Shown here in pieces: positions 10,089 through 21,307 of a stretch of 64,000 bases of DNA. Origin of the DNA: Mucidula mucida (Eukaryota > Basidiomycota > Agaricomycetes > Agaricales > Physalacriaceae); the NCBI GenBank assembly GCA_015501055.1, contig JADNYV010000018.1, positions 62,001 to 126,000 of the forward strand, read 5' to 3'. Position 1 is the stretch's first letter. Each line of letters begins with the position of its first letter. The notes below the pieces were generated by a model that searched no databases, had not been told where the DNA came from, and saw only the letters and a program-made list of their open reading frames with translations. The translations under genes and the position numbers were made by a program.

Positions 10089-11633
10089 ATGACGAGCACG
10101 ATTGTAGGCTCACCGCCTACCTCTCCGACGTCGTATAGAAAAGGCGGGTCGGAGTACCACCATGACGAGCATTCTCTACCGCCAGGGCAGGACGACAACA
10201 ACGCGTATGTGCCGCAGGCACCGCTCCTCTCAGATCCTCCATCACCCAAGGTACCTACGAAACTTGGGAAAATTCGGTGCGTTTGGCACAGTCATCGTAG
10301 AAGTTTACGCAAGAGATCTCATATTCGACAGTAATGCGATCCGCGAGCCCATGGCGGAATTCGTGGGTGTGGCGATCCTGGTCATGTTTGGATGTGCAGG
10401 CGGCTGTCAGGCGACGCTTTCTTCCGACCCCTCCGTCGCGTCTTCACCAAAAGGAGTACGCCTTTTCTTCTTTTTTTTTTCTTGTCGAGCGTGTCTGATG
10501 CTTTTTTAGGATTGGTTCTCCGTCGCGCTTGGATGGGGCTTTGGTGAGACATTGTTACACGTTCGGCCTTTTGACTGTCATCTCATTTACGATTTCTAGG
10601 TCTTGGTCTTGGTGGCTGGGTCTCTGGAGGTATTTCTGGGGGACACATTAACCCATCTGTATGTCTTTCCTTTTTTCCGTGATTTCTGGACATTTGTTTA
10701 TATGATTTCGTAGGTTACGCTGGTGATGGCTACGTGGCGCGGATTTCCATGGAGGAAAGTACCAGGCATGTGCTCTCCCATTCAATACAAGGAAACATGC
10801 GCTGATGTGCGAGTGTCTGCAGTATATATGTTCGCGCAGCTGATGGGTGGCATTTTCGGCGCTGCCCTTGTGTACGCCAATTACTATCAGGCCATCAACA
10901 TTTATGAAGGTGGACGGGGCATTCGGACGCTCAAAACCGCCGGATTCTTTGGTACATATGCTGTCAGTCGCGTGCATACTGATGCGCCACTCGGTCACTA
11001 ACATGATTATTCTTCAACTTTTAGATTGACTACATCAATAACGCAGGCGCCTTCTTTTCCGAGTTCTTAGGCACCTTCCTTCTGGTGCTGATGATCCTTG
11101 CCACGACTGACCCGCGCAACGCACCGCCTGGTGGACTTCCAGTTCCCATTGTGCTTTTCCTCACCCTCTTCGCGCTTGGTGTATGTTTTGGATACGAGAC
11201 TGGTGCGACACTTGCCCCAAAATTCTCGGGTCCTGTCTGACCTTTCGTTCTTCAGGTTTCGCCGTTAACCCAGCTCGGGATTTGGGTCCGCGCATACTGA
11301 CCTCGATCGCTGGATGGGGAGGCCAAGTTTATTCCTTCAGAAAGTCAGTCATTCCACGCCGACGTATCAGTCTCACACTGATCTTTTCCGCTCTCAGTCA
11401 ATACTGGATCTGGTGTCCGGTGTTGGCGCCATTTTTGGGCGCGCAGACAGCTGCCATTATGTACGATACTTTCCTCTACCAAGGCGAAGACAGCCGCATA
11501 AATCGTTTCTTCTACACGTGAGTGGATTTGTTCTTTGGCGTAGGTGCATGTGTCTGAACTTTCACCCAGGCGAAGGCGCAATAGTAGGTCGAAAGGGGGG
11601 AAAGATGAAAATGAAAGTTCAAGCCCTGTCTAA
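10089..11633 (+). CDS. Aquaglyceroporin (MIP family channel)
   Basis: Ten exons (10089-10276, 10314-10455, 10510-10543, 10600-10658, 10714-10765, 10823-10962, 11025-11178, 11256-11343, 11398-11517, 11570-11633) give 346 residues. The protein has a cytosolic N-terminus of about 65 residues, six helices and two pore loops. The first pore motif is SGGHINPS (NPS in place of NPA, residues 139-141). The second is [13 protein letters not shown] (NPA 261-263). The Asp after NPAR marks glycerol-permeable members, so glycerol and water transport at the plasma membrane is inferred. The C-terminus is basic then acidic ([10 protein letters not shown]). Intron 1 would be only 37 bp, and intron 5 (10766-10822) is a GC-AG intron that removes 19 in-frame codons so that KVP joins [10 protein letters not shown]. 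The first intron is the weakest part of the model. Confidence 0.85.
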
Positions 11634-11918
11634 TCACACCCCGTTTGTATGGATTGCTATCTGTTATACACGTTGCTTTGTTGCTCATTTACATGTCTGC
11701 TACCTTTCTTGTACAAAACAATAGACTTTTTCGCAATCGTTCACCGGATATATTGTGTGTGGCGCAGAATATAAATACAATCGGGCATGCATATTCGAAG
11801 CATATACAATGATGGGGGAGTTATTTTGTACAAATGTAGGTAATAATGATAGAGATAACAACAATCCGTGGGTATAAGTTGAAAGGTGACAACACTGATT
11901 CACAATATTTGCACAATA

Positions 11919-13737
11919 TCATAAAAGTTGGGAAGTGACAAGGTTTTCCCGTAAAACACCATCGCGTACTAGAAAATAGGAATTAGTGATCGGAGGAGAG
12001 AAAGAGACTGATCGGAGCTCACCAGACTCTAGAGTTTTGGCGGTTGCTTGAGTGTCAGTTACAGTCGTCGGATATATATACGCATGTCGTTCTATCGGTG
12101 ACAATTTTCGCTGCATATCCTTGAATTTCTCTCGCAGGTCTGTAAACGATTGAGCGTGGTTCCAAAGGAGTAGAACAGCAAGACGCCTACACTTTACAAC
12201 ATTCATGACATCGTTTGGCCGATCCCCGTAGCTAGGCAGATACTTCTTTACTTTGACGCCCCGCTTCAGCTTGCGTTTTAGCAGGTCACATTTGTTCATG
12301 AAGAGAATGAGCTGCGTCTTGGCCAAGAGCTTCGACGAGCATATCGACTGCCACAGAATCGTCGAGTCTTCCAAACGATTGACAGAACCGTCTTCTTCTA
12401 GCCGCTCGTCAAAGCACGACACGGGACAGAGGAAGATTATCGCATGAGTGTTTTCGAAGAACGGGAGCCACGCGGCACGCTAACGTTTTTCGTAAGAACG
12501 TGAAAGAAGATACTGAGAAAAGGACGTACAGTGGTACGGCAGCCCCCAACGTCGTAGATACGCCATTCCCAAGCACCGTCCACGCGTGGGGCATCTATCG
12601 GGCCAGTCTTGAATCGAATCTGATATTCTTGGATGCCGACTGTGCGTAGGCCTGTAGGCAGTCAATGCATATCAGAAAGAAGCACATGCGTGGAGAAATT
12701 TCTTACGGGCTCGAACGATATCATCGTCTGTCACAGCATAGTCCCGGGTAGCGATTCGGTCCAACTCGTTTAGAAAGCTACAAGATAACAATGAGCATGG
12801 GAAGCAAGCCCAAAGAAAAGAGCTTACAAGCCTGCCGAATCAGGGAGACGCATCTTGCGCCTCTCCAGCGCCGTCTGCACTGTGCGGTCCGTCCAGAGTG
12901 CTTTCATCTCGTTCTGGAGACCAGCCAAGGTCATGGTCACCGAGTCCATAGACCTGCATTCAGCCTCCTTGTCGACCACTTCGCCCCATGACCGCACTGC
13001 GAATTCCCCGAGGGTCCGTCTTCTCACGTTTGGATTCGTGATGGGAGTGTCGAATGGGGTGGCGGCCAAGGGTAGTGAGGGCTGGATGGGTTCCGCGCCG
13101 GATCCCAGCTGACGTTTGAGATCAGCGTCTATACCGCGCAGCGGCGCGAGCTTGATCATGAGCAGCTGATGGCGGTCGCTCCAGCGCAGCGCCCCGCGGT
13201 CCAAATCGTCGACTTTGGTCACCTCCGAGTCGTCGTCGAGAAGGTCCTCAATGTCGTACGGAACATCCCCGCTCATCTCGGCTTCGAGGACACCGAGGAT
13301 GGTGACAATCGAGCGGACAACGTTGAGTTGGACGACGGCGCGCCAGCCAGAGCGTTCCCGTTCCCAGGCTGCGGGTGCATAGCGCATGCGAAAATCTGGG
13401 CGATGCATGTTAGGTTTGCAAGTCAATCAGCCGCAAGCGAAATTTTACTCTTTAGTGTTGTGGATTTGCCTGGGTCAATCCTATTCAATAACCGGGCGCT
13501 GACACGAAGGAACAAGGACGTACCGCTCTCCGCCTGTCCCAACAGCAGCAATTTGACAATGCTCCGCTCCTTTCTCTGTATATTTCTCGCGTGTTTGATG
13601 TCCTCGTCGATGGCATCGCTGACCCGCTGTGCGTCGGCTTCGCGTTTCATCCTGGCAGTCATCTGGGCGGGGGTCTCGTTCGGCGGGGGTTTCATGAGCT
13701 CGTAGAACGGGTCGGTCTCAGGCGGATGGAATACCAT
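11919..13737 (-). CDS. Atypical heterotrimeric G protein alpha subunit
   Basis: Seven exons on the minus strand (13524-13737, 13449-13469, 12828-13395, 12707-12777, 12530-12651, 12023-12479, 11919-11968) join to 500 residues, against about 350 for a standard G-alpha. The P-loop GQAESGKST is at residues 67-75, a RARLRTVGI switch I, DVGGCR at 325-330 (G3), NKCD at 394-397 (G4) and a C-terminal ENLVTSQLL. The extra length is in the helical domain, including an acidic DIEDLLDDDSE stretch. Two departures matter. The catalytic Gln of DVGGQR is Cys329, and the N-terminus MVFHPPET lacks the MGxxxS myristoylation signal. Expected role is GPCR signalling, but GTP hydrolysis should be slow (inference from the known role of that Gln). 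Lineage-specific expanded G-alphas of basidiomycetes are the likely class. Confidence 0.9.
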
Positions 13738-15049
13738 GGTTTAACAGATGCAGGAGGGAAGAAGGAACGTTAACATGTATACAATGCGTGATGGCTAAAC
13801 TTTTGATAGAGCACCACATGTCTTGTCCACTGGTTCGTTTCACCGATCAAACCGGTTCGCGGCCCTGGCCATCATTTTGCTTCCAGAGGCACCTTCTTGC
13901 TTTTTCAAAATTCGCTCCATCTTCAGCTGTAGGCTGTAGGGCCACTTTGTTGTCGACTCCACACCGGCCTGTGAAACTCGTGTGCTGAACCATGAACTGG
14001 ACAACTCGCCATTGTGTCTGCAATCATTCGTAGACATTCGAACATTGGTATGACCTCGGGCTATGAAGTCTGCAATGCCCGCCATGCCCTATCCCACCAC
14101 GCGACCTTCCACTCTTGATCATCGACGCTGAACTATCGTGGAGCCCATGTCTAGGTACTCTCCACGAAAGCAGATCTTGCCAAGGTTCCTCCACAGGTTC
14201 CCTGCACACACTAGCATCAACAGTCCGTGCCCTCGGATGCAGGGTAACGCCACAGCTACCGCGGAACGATTATAAGCATCTCCCATCAAGGCCGTTCTAG
14301 CTAAACTCCAGGGCAATGACTATCGCCAACATGATAGGTATGTACCAACTGAATTCGCACGAGTGATTGACGCTGAGGCGAGGTGAGGTGCACGCGTTCA
14401 CCCATCAACATCAATATCTCGCGATATGTCATCGCTGCCAGTCTGACGGTCCTGCACAAAAAACAAGCGGCTCCAAGGCTCGAAACCCGCAGAGTCAGTC
14501 TAACACTTACCTTTCCAAGCGTAGATACATGAAAAACTCTTCTAGCAGGCAAACTGACCGACGAGGTACAGCCAGGCAGCTCAAAACGCGCCGGCTGATG
14601 TCCGATTCCATTCATGACCGCACCCCATCCAAGCCTGAAGCGCCCGAGTACAAGAATAACTTTGACCTGCAAACCACTTTGCCTGGATGCTGATGTCAGG
14701 TATGTATTCAACAACCGCACTCTATATGAATGTCAGCTAATTCAAGCTCAGCGAGTGTAGTGCGCCCGAGCCAATGGAAGGCTCGACAGCCTAAAATCCC
14801 TCAGTAAAAGAAGTTCTTGAAATAAGATGGGTGATTGGCGGACCTCATCCGAGCATATAGCACGCCGCTATCTAGAGAAATTTTTCAGCGCGTTCCCAGC
14901 AGCCCAGAGAAGGAACGCTAGTAACACCGCCACAAACACGGTCCCGTGATCATTCCAAATACCTATTGTACGCTCCCGCGGATGCAGTTCTACGTCATAA
15001 GGTCGCTTGTATAGTACATAGCTACTGATTTGGTATACAAAAAGTGTGT
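13738..15049. other. Stretch without a recognised gene
   Basis: A minus-strand frame at 14301-14720 contains a plausible intron (donor GTAAGTG near 14513, acceptor TTTGTGCAG), and other short frames lie at 13840-14320. None resembles a family I know. It could be remnants of a decayed gene or a lineage-specific gene. I see no RNA gene. Confidence 0.35.
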
Positions 15050-15484
15050 TCATATAGTCTCGAGGCTGATAACAACCTTCCCAACGTGTGCTTGTGAGTC
15101 CAGATGCTCATACGCCTTGATCGTCTCCGCGAACGGACGCGTCTCTTCTGGATGTTCCTTGATCATTCGGTTCATGTCTTGGATTCTACGACGAGAGGAT
15201 TCAACGAAACTGTAAGCAAAAATGTCCAAACTTGAGGGACTGACAGAGCGACGGAGCCAATGTGAATTCCACGCAGATTGATAGACTTTCCTCGGATGCT
15301 GAGAGAAATGACGCGATCCGTAGTTGAGGGCTGTCAACGCATGAGTTTAGCGTGAGTACTCTGCTGCAATTCAATTGCTTACCTTGGCGAGAACACCGAT
15401 GATGTGAACGTAACCGCCATACCTGACTGAGAGCATGGAACGCTCCAACGTTCCCGCACCTCCGATCTATAGAGGAGTCAGCAG
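15050..15484 (-). pseudogene. C-terminal fragment of a medium-chain zinc-type dehydrogenase
   Basis: This minus-strand piece encodes the end of a quinone-oxidoreductase/zinc-alcohol-dehydrogenase-like protein. In order it reads IGGAGTLERSMLSVRYGG, then INLRGIHIGSVAL, then RRRIQDMNRMIKEHPEETRP and HVGKVVISLETI before TGA at 15050-15052. Two introns with usable splice sites separate these blocks. It is clearly related to the gene at 21308-22695. Homology ends at about 15484, just inside an intron, and the N-terminal substrate and cofactor domains are absent. Compared with the other copy it lacks about seven codons (the VFDKVFP region) but keeps the NLRGI block which that copy has lost. Confidence 0.8.
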
Positions 15485-16089
15485 AGACTTCGATCTACAA
15501 GATGCTGTATTGTATGTGCTCCTTGTCGACGGTCGTCGCGATTGTCCTTGTCCTTGATCTCGTCCTCGCCAGTCATGCTTATTGTCATTGTCTTCATCTT
15601 CGTATTCGTAGTTGTGTTTAAACTCATCTGTTGTCCGCCGTACTCGTCGCCGTGGGTCATGGAGCTCAGTGTCATGGTAGTCCTTTGTCTTTGTTCTCAC
15701 ACCACTTGTGGTGATTTTCCGTGTCGACCCGTCCAGTAGACTTTCTGCCTAGCTGCAAGAGGGGAAGTCTCTCCTTGAGTGCTGAAGGCCTAGAGCTGTG
15801 CGGTGGTTACTTCATTACATAGATGATACAAAAGATGAATGGTGGGAGATGCGGGAGAACGGAAATGCATGTAAGAGTGTCTTCATAGTTGATGAATGTG
15901 ATTGTCAGGCTCTGCCATGTACAGTGACTGTGCTAAAGAGACTCTTCCAACTCTTCATACTACTTGGCGCTTCTTAAGAGGGACGCGACTTGCGGTCCGG
16001 ATGATCCGTCGCGTGTTGATCAACTGCCCACATCAACATGCATACGGTTTCTCATCATACCGCCACAAAACGCTACCACGTCGCGTCTC
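15485..16089. other. Spacer before the fungal-type kinase
   Basis: A low-complexity tract (about 15530-15640, repeats of tcctTgtc/cttcatc type) gives acidic Asp/Asn-rich peptides on the minus strand. No convincing gene. The frame of the next gene is open from 15964, so an earlier Met is possible. Confidence 0.4.
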
Positions 16090-18250
16090 ATGGATCCAGA
16101 AAAGGAGAAATATCTTCGTAAACTACTCGATTACAAGGAGTCTCCTTTGGACTCGAGCTACGAGCTTCCTACGGACGCCCGCTCGCCACTCCACCTATTC
16201 GACAGGCATATACCAGACCACCTGCTTCTTAAACGAGTCACTATTGTGCCATCTCTCGCGTCAGACATTGCTGATGTTACCGACGTGTATTACGACGATA
16301 TTGCAGCTCTCCCAATCGGTCAACTCGCCTGGTCCTTATGGGGTGTTAAACCAAAATCATCCAGTGCAGCGTCTATTGTAGAGTCACGGGTGCTTGGCCT
16401 CGGATTGTATTGCTCTGGACTCGCGACACGTGTCCTTGTACACCCGGACCAACCTGACAAAGAATCTTTGTTGAGTTGGTATATATGCAGAGCTCTACGC
16501 GCTCCCCGTGGGTTTCGTGATCCCTTCGTCGTGGAAGACACTGCATTATCCTTCGATGATATCGAGGAGAAGAAGAATACCGGATCGCCTTCGGAAGAGG
16601 TCGCTTGTGGACATCACCCTGATTTGACAAAACACTGCAAGTACATGATTACGGCACAGTTTTTCTCTCCATGTGGGCGGTCATTGTTAGAAGATATGGA
16701 TGCGATAGCGGGGATGCCTTTCCCCTGGAGCCTTGACTCTCAGTGCTCTAAGAAGCACATCCCAGGTGCCCCCGGTCGACGTCCCCCAGACTCGCCATTA
16801 GAGGATAACTTGTGGAAGCTGCCTGTTTCTTGGGATACTATCCATCCTCCTGTTCTACGCCGCAGTGATAGACTGATGGAGGAAGGAAGTATAGCATGGA
16901 CACGAGTTCCCGTACCAGGGAATATTACGCCGCTTCCGCATATGAATCGATTCACGGAGGGATATACACCAGTCTCACAAGACTACGTTCAACGGGTACG
17001 TCGTTTCCATTCAATGACTGACATGATTTGAGCATCACTCTAGGCATGGGCCAACGCCGTGCACTTGGACTGCACATTCATCATCTTTGACTGCGGGACT
17101 GCCCTGCGAGTCGGAATCCGGCATCGTGCCACACAAACACTCTTTCTAAGCGAATTCATCGACCTAGTGTCAAGCGAGACCCCAACATCTGGGAAGCTTT
17201 TTGCAGGTTTGCATTTAGCAGCTACGCATGATGCATTAAAACGTCTTCCTCTTTTGAAGAATGGCTCGAACAAACGAGCACGAGAAACTGAACAGTACCA
17301 CCTTCCGTACAAGCGGCGCAGGACTATCGAAAGCCAAGAGAAGGCTGAACTTGTACGTATCGTCGTCCCTACCTCACGGGATCGTATTCAACATCCTCTT
17401 TCTATAGAACACACAGCAGCACGTACAGAAGTCGGAGATCATCGCGCTGTACTTCCGCCACGGGCATGACTCACCCGCGCCTATCCTCCTTTTCTCCGAT
17501 CCTCTTGAGGTCCCTCGTCCAGTCTATCGCCCTAAAGACTATGTCAAACTGCTTCTTGATGAGCGACTAGGGGCGGGAGCAACAGGCGTGGTACTCGCGG
17601 CCTTCATTGAACCTGATGCCTCATCAAGATCTCCAAAATACACTGACCTTGTTGTGAAAATGGCTACAGACCCTGGGCGCATGCGACGCTTGCTCCATGA
17701 GTCGAATATTTACGAGCATTTGGAGGCGGCGGGCGTCCAAGGAATACCTCGGTCTCTCGATTTTTGGGCGGACCCTTGCGGGAACGTCGCTGCACTTGTT
17801 CTGACAAACGCCGGTCGCCCGCTTGGAGATCTGTTGGATGAGAATAAACGCGTGTCACTGACCCCGAAGCAAATGTAAGTGTGCATCTACCTGATGTGTC
17901 CAAAACTCTTATATTCCGTTAGTGCTAGCCTCACTGAGACCTTGGCGAACATCCACAAAGCTGGCGTGTTACACCGTGACATCCGGTCATGGAATATCCT
18001 AGTGGATCGTTTTGACCGAGTGTTTATTACTGATTTTGACTGCTCCACTTTAAAGGGCTCTGAGGCAGAATATCGCCTGGAAGCGGAGAGACTGAAAAAG
18101 TTTACATCTGGAGGTTTTGTTGACCACGATCCTATTATTGGGCGCGACGAAAGCTTTGGAGATGAGAGCTCTCAATCTGACGGAGAGAGTGCGAAGGATG
18201 ACAAAGAGAGTGCTAAGATTGACGACTCCCTATCTTCATGGTCAGAGTGA
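16090..18250 (+). CDS. Fungal-type protein kinase with degenerate C-lobe
   Basis: Four exons (16090-16995, 17044-17352, 17408-17874, 17923-18250) join to 669 residues from MDPEKEKYL; an in-frame Met at 15964 would add 42. The first 440 residues are a fungal-specific N-terminal region without motifs I know. It contains a basic KRARETEQYHLPYKRRR stretch that could be a nuclear signal. The kinase part has a glycine loop LGAGATGVV (from about 459), VVKMA with Lys489, HRDIRSWNIL (HRD 578-580) and ITDFDCS. DFD replaces DFG at 598-600. Only about 70 residues follow, ending in an acidic/Ser-rich tail (SQSDGESAKDDKES), so most of the C-lobe is missing. Catalytic residues Lys, HRD Asp, Asn and DFx Asp are all present, so activity is possible. 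The function is unknown. Confidence 0.82.
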
Positions 18251-18283
18251 TGATTGAATTTATATGTATGTAGTATGCCCTAT

Positions 18284-19610
18284 TCATTTTCTTCTTCTCT
18301 TGACTCTCCTTGCTTTCAAGCCATTCACATGTTTCTGTGCTTCCTTCTCCTCTACTTTGAGCACCTTCCTCATTGTCTTGAACGACTCTTGAAGGTCTTT
18401 AAGATCCTGTTCTCGTTTATACTTGGCACTTGGTACCTCATAACCCTCATCGTTCACAATGAATTCTGTGTTTCCCCACCCAACGACACAAAAATTCAGA
18501 CTGTAGTTATCACCGTCAAACAAAATGGTCTTCTGGGAGAGCTTTGTATGGACAATACCGCTGTCGTGCAGATTGTTCAACCATTTACTGATTACCTTTC
18601 TACAAGAGTATTGTGAAGATGACAAAAAGAAAATCTGCAGCAATGTACAGCAAGTGGCACGCCCAATGTCTGTTATGCCGCCAAAGACCTATCGCACACC
18701 TCCAGTAGCAACACTCCGAAATCAGAAAAGCCACTAGGCTCTGGCGGGATTTTCCAGTAGCCAAAACATTGAGGGATCCCGATGTGGTTGGTTTGCCGCA
18801 GATATATATACCAAGCGGCTTCCTCTCGTAGTTTCTCAGTATCATTGTAGCCGTTTGCGAGTTTGGCAACAAATAGTTGCCCATGTGCCAATTTTCATGA
18901 GGTTGCCAGAGGTTGGCGAGAAAGGTGTTCCTGTCGAACGATGTGCGAATCATGATTTCTGCATTGTCAAAGTTGACAGGAGCCTTGTCGTCGACTACAG
19001 CATGATAGAAACTGCTTCTGGGAACGATATATGGCTGATCTAGGCCGGTTAAGAGGGAGACACCGCTGGGCCATCACAGTGTTATATCTTGCTGTCTACG
19101 AAGGAACGCGCCTATTTCCATGACTCTATCATATAGTCAGCACAGACGAAATTAGAGAAGGACGAATGGACAAACATGACAACGCTGCAAGTGCTGGTGA
19201 GTTTGACGGTTCTGAATTAGCAATACGTGTCACGTACAAGATGGGCGGGAATTTCGGGAGCAGCATCTTTTGGATGTATTGTCCTCGGAATAGCCTCGGG
19301 AAGATATATGGAATCGATGTCGAAAACCTCGTCCCAATGTTTTGGAGTTTCACCACGGCGTCTCTGCATGGAGAAGAAGGATGGAGGGTTAATCCGCGAT
19401 TCCACCAACCCAAAATGAGGCGTGGTGAGGTCATTTTGGCGCTTTCGCGTGATTGCGGTTTGTCGTTTCGTTCCACGTCCCACCAATCGCATGCTTGATG
19501 TGCTTGTATCCTCTGGGCCTGATGGGGGCACTAGTACGGTACCGGGGAAAGACCAATCGAAAAGCTGGTTCGCGTTGGGCGTTGGAACTAGTAATGAAGG
19601 TATTGATAAA
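18284..19610 (-). pseudogene. Kinase-like gene, decayed or pseudokinase
   Basis: Minus-strand exonic pieces read in order like a fungal-type kinase: KHWDEVFDIDSIYLPEAIPR (about 19250), RTSFDRNTFLANLWQPHENW (about 18920), LFVAKLANGYNDTEKLREEA (about 18850), IGIPQCFGYWKIP, LLLEVCDRSLAA, then VISKWLNNLHDSGIVHTKLS and a basic C-terminus ending VKRRRK at 18284. The HRD motif is HTK and the DFG position reads VGWG, so the product could not use normal catalysis. A one-base shift is needed between the HENWHM and QLFVAKLA blocks (about 18890), and a stop follows SLAA. A pseudogene is most likely; a spliced pseudokinase is the alternative. It lies tail-to-tail, 33 bp from the intact kinase gene. Confidence 0.6.
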
Positions 19611-21307
19611 CGATCTCAACTACCGATTAATTCAGAGACGTACATGTCACAGTCGACAATCTGGAAGCACTTTGCGGAGCCAGTGGCAGTGTTGACTGGG
19701 CTATAAGGCAGTCAGAAGTTTGGAGGTCGAAGGTTCACGAGATAGCGCACATGGAGTGGTTTCTTCGACTTCCACTTGTGCAGAGGAAGAGCCACTGCTC
19801 AAGACTCTAGGGTCCGCTAGGGTAAGATTTGGGGCGTCGAGTGTAGCGCTTGACTGATTTGAGGCGTCGTCAGATGCTGCATGATGTCCACGGGCACCAC
19901 CTGAGAAAGAGATATCAGCGCTCGGAGCTTGGAAGTTGAAGGCGGAAGAACCAGTTGCCGCAGTGGCGCATATAACTTGCTGTTGGTCTGTGGCGGGCGT
20001 GGCTGCTGGACACGGCAAATCAGATAACGGTTCAAGTAGTTATCGAGGTACTTACAGTGACGAGGCTCACTCATCTCAAACGTCTATATTTCAAACGTCT
20101 ATATTGAGGGGGGGTGTCCTTGAGAGTGGCGCTAACGACAGCCTCCTCGTTGCCCTCGTGGGTGACGGAACTGGGTAGGAAACTGTCTAGGGAGTAAATA
20201 ACCAAGAAAGGAAAAGCAGACGCACGAGTTCAGATAGTTTGAGATGTGTGTAGATGGCAAAAAGTAAAATCAAAGATTGGGATGAAGGCAGAAATGAAGG
20301 TCGCAGGAAGGCTGTTCTTATGCTACATCGGATATCGATCAATCCAGGGCAATTGGGATCTCTCCATTCTGACAATAGAATCAATTGATCCTTCTGTCAT
20401 ATTTGGGCATCAGCACAGCGTTATTGTGACTTTTGAGGAAACATCATCTGCAACTCAACCATGGAGTAAGTAAGTTTTGCTCCAGTCGGACCTGCAGCAG
20501 TCGTGTGAGAGAATGTGTGTGTAAAGGTATGAAGGTGCACAGAACACTCCATTTGAAGGACTGGATAAGGCAATACATTGACCATCGTCTGAAACCAAAA
20601 CCGGCCGTTGAGACTACAACCATACAGCTCGAAGCGAAAGGTCAGGGGATTGCCTATGTGCAGGCGGAAGTATCTTCGAGGGCATGCAGTACGTCGAGCT
20701 TGGTCATCTATAGTATCAACATCGACATTGAAGTGGCTAGTTGGGGTCATTAGCAGCGATTCTGGGCGTACCAGGATTGAAACCGACGAAATTTATGGAT
20801 CAGACCCTACTTGAGAGTACCAGTGTGAAGAGTATTTCCTGAGACGCGTATTTTCGCGTCGTCCTTGTTGCAGTGCTCAAGTCGTGCTCGTTGTAGTGTT
20901 CGCGTCGTGCTCGTCAGGCATGACTTCGTGCCCGACTTCTCCCCAAGCAAACCACCTTCTGACTTGCACGTATCCGAAGACTTACTTCTTACCAGGTATT
21001 CGTCTGACGCGCCTTTCACGGTAGCAGAGAGACATCTAGCAGCTTTAATCAGATCGACGGCGCGGTAAAGCGACGGGTCGTCATTTGGCGAACGGAATGC
21101 TGGTCGTAGGAAAAGCAGAAGGAAAGCTACGCGGGAAATCTTATGTAATCACCTATTACCCGCGAATCTCGTGATCATTAAACACTTCACAGAGACATTG
21201 TGTGCTTCCGCAGACACAATTAGGTATTTTAATCCAATTGGGAAGATAATACAAGTTGGGAAGATGATACAAGCATTCAAGTATGGAAGCATAATAGCAC
21301 AGCGCAT
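19611..21307. other. Stretch without a secure gene
   Basis: A Ser/Ala-rich minus-strand frame at 19701-20018 and a protein-like frame at 20421-20750 could be upstream exons of the kinase-like gene, but I cannot connect them with consistent splice sites. A short tandem motif with core gtcgtgctcgt recurs near 20870-20920. No RNA gene was seen. Confidence 0.35.

Noticed and set aside
14301..14720. Spliced gene on the minus strand
   Set aside because: One good-looking intron exists, but the joined product matches no family and has no clear start or stop; reported only as an unassigned stretch.
15467..15739. Acidic Asp/Asn/Arg-rich frame
   Set aside because: It arises from a simple repeat tract; both strands are open and neither looks like a conserved protein.
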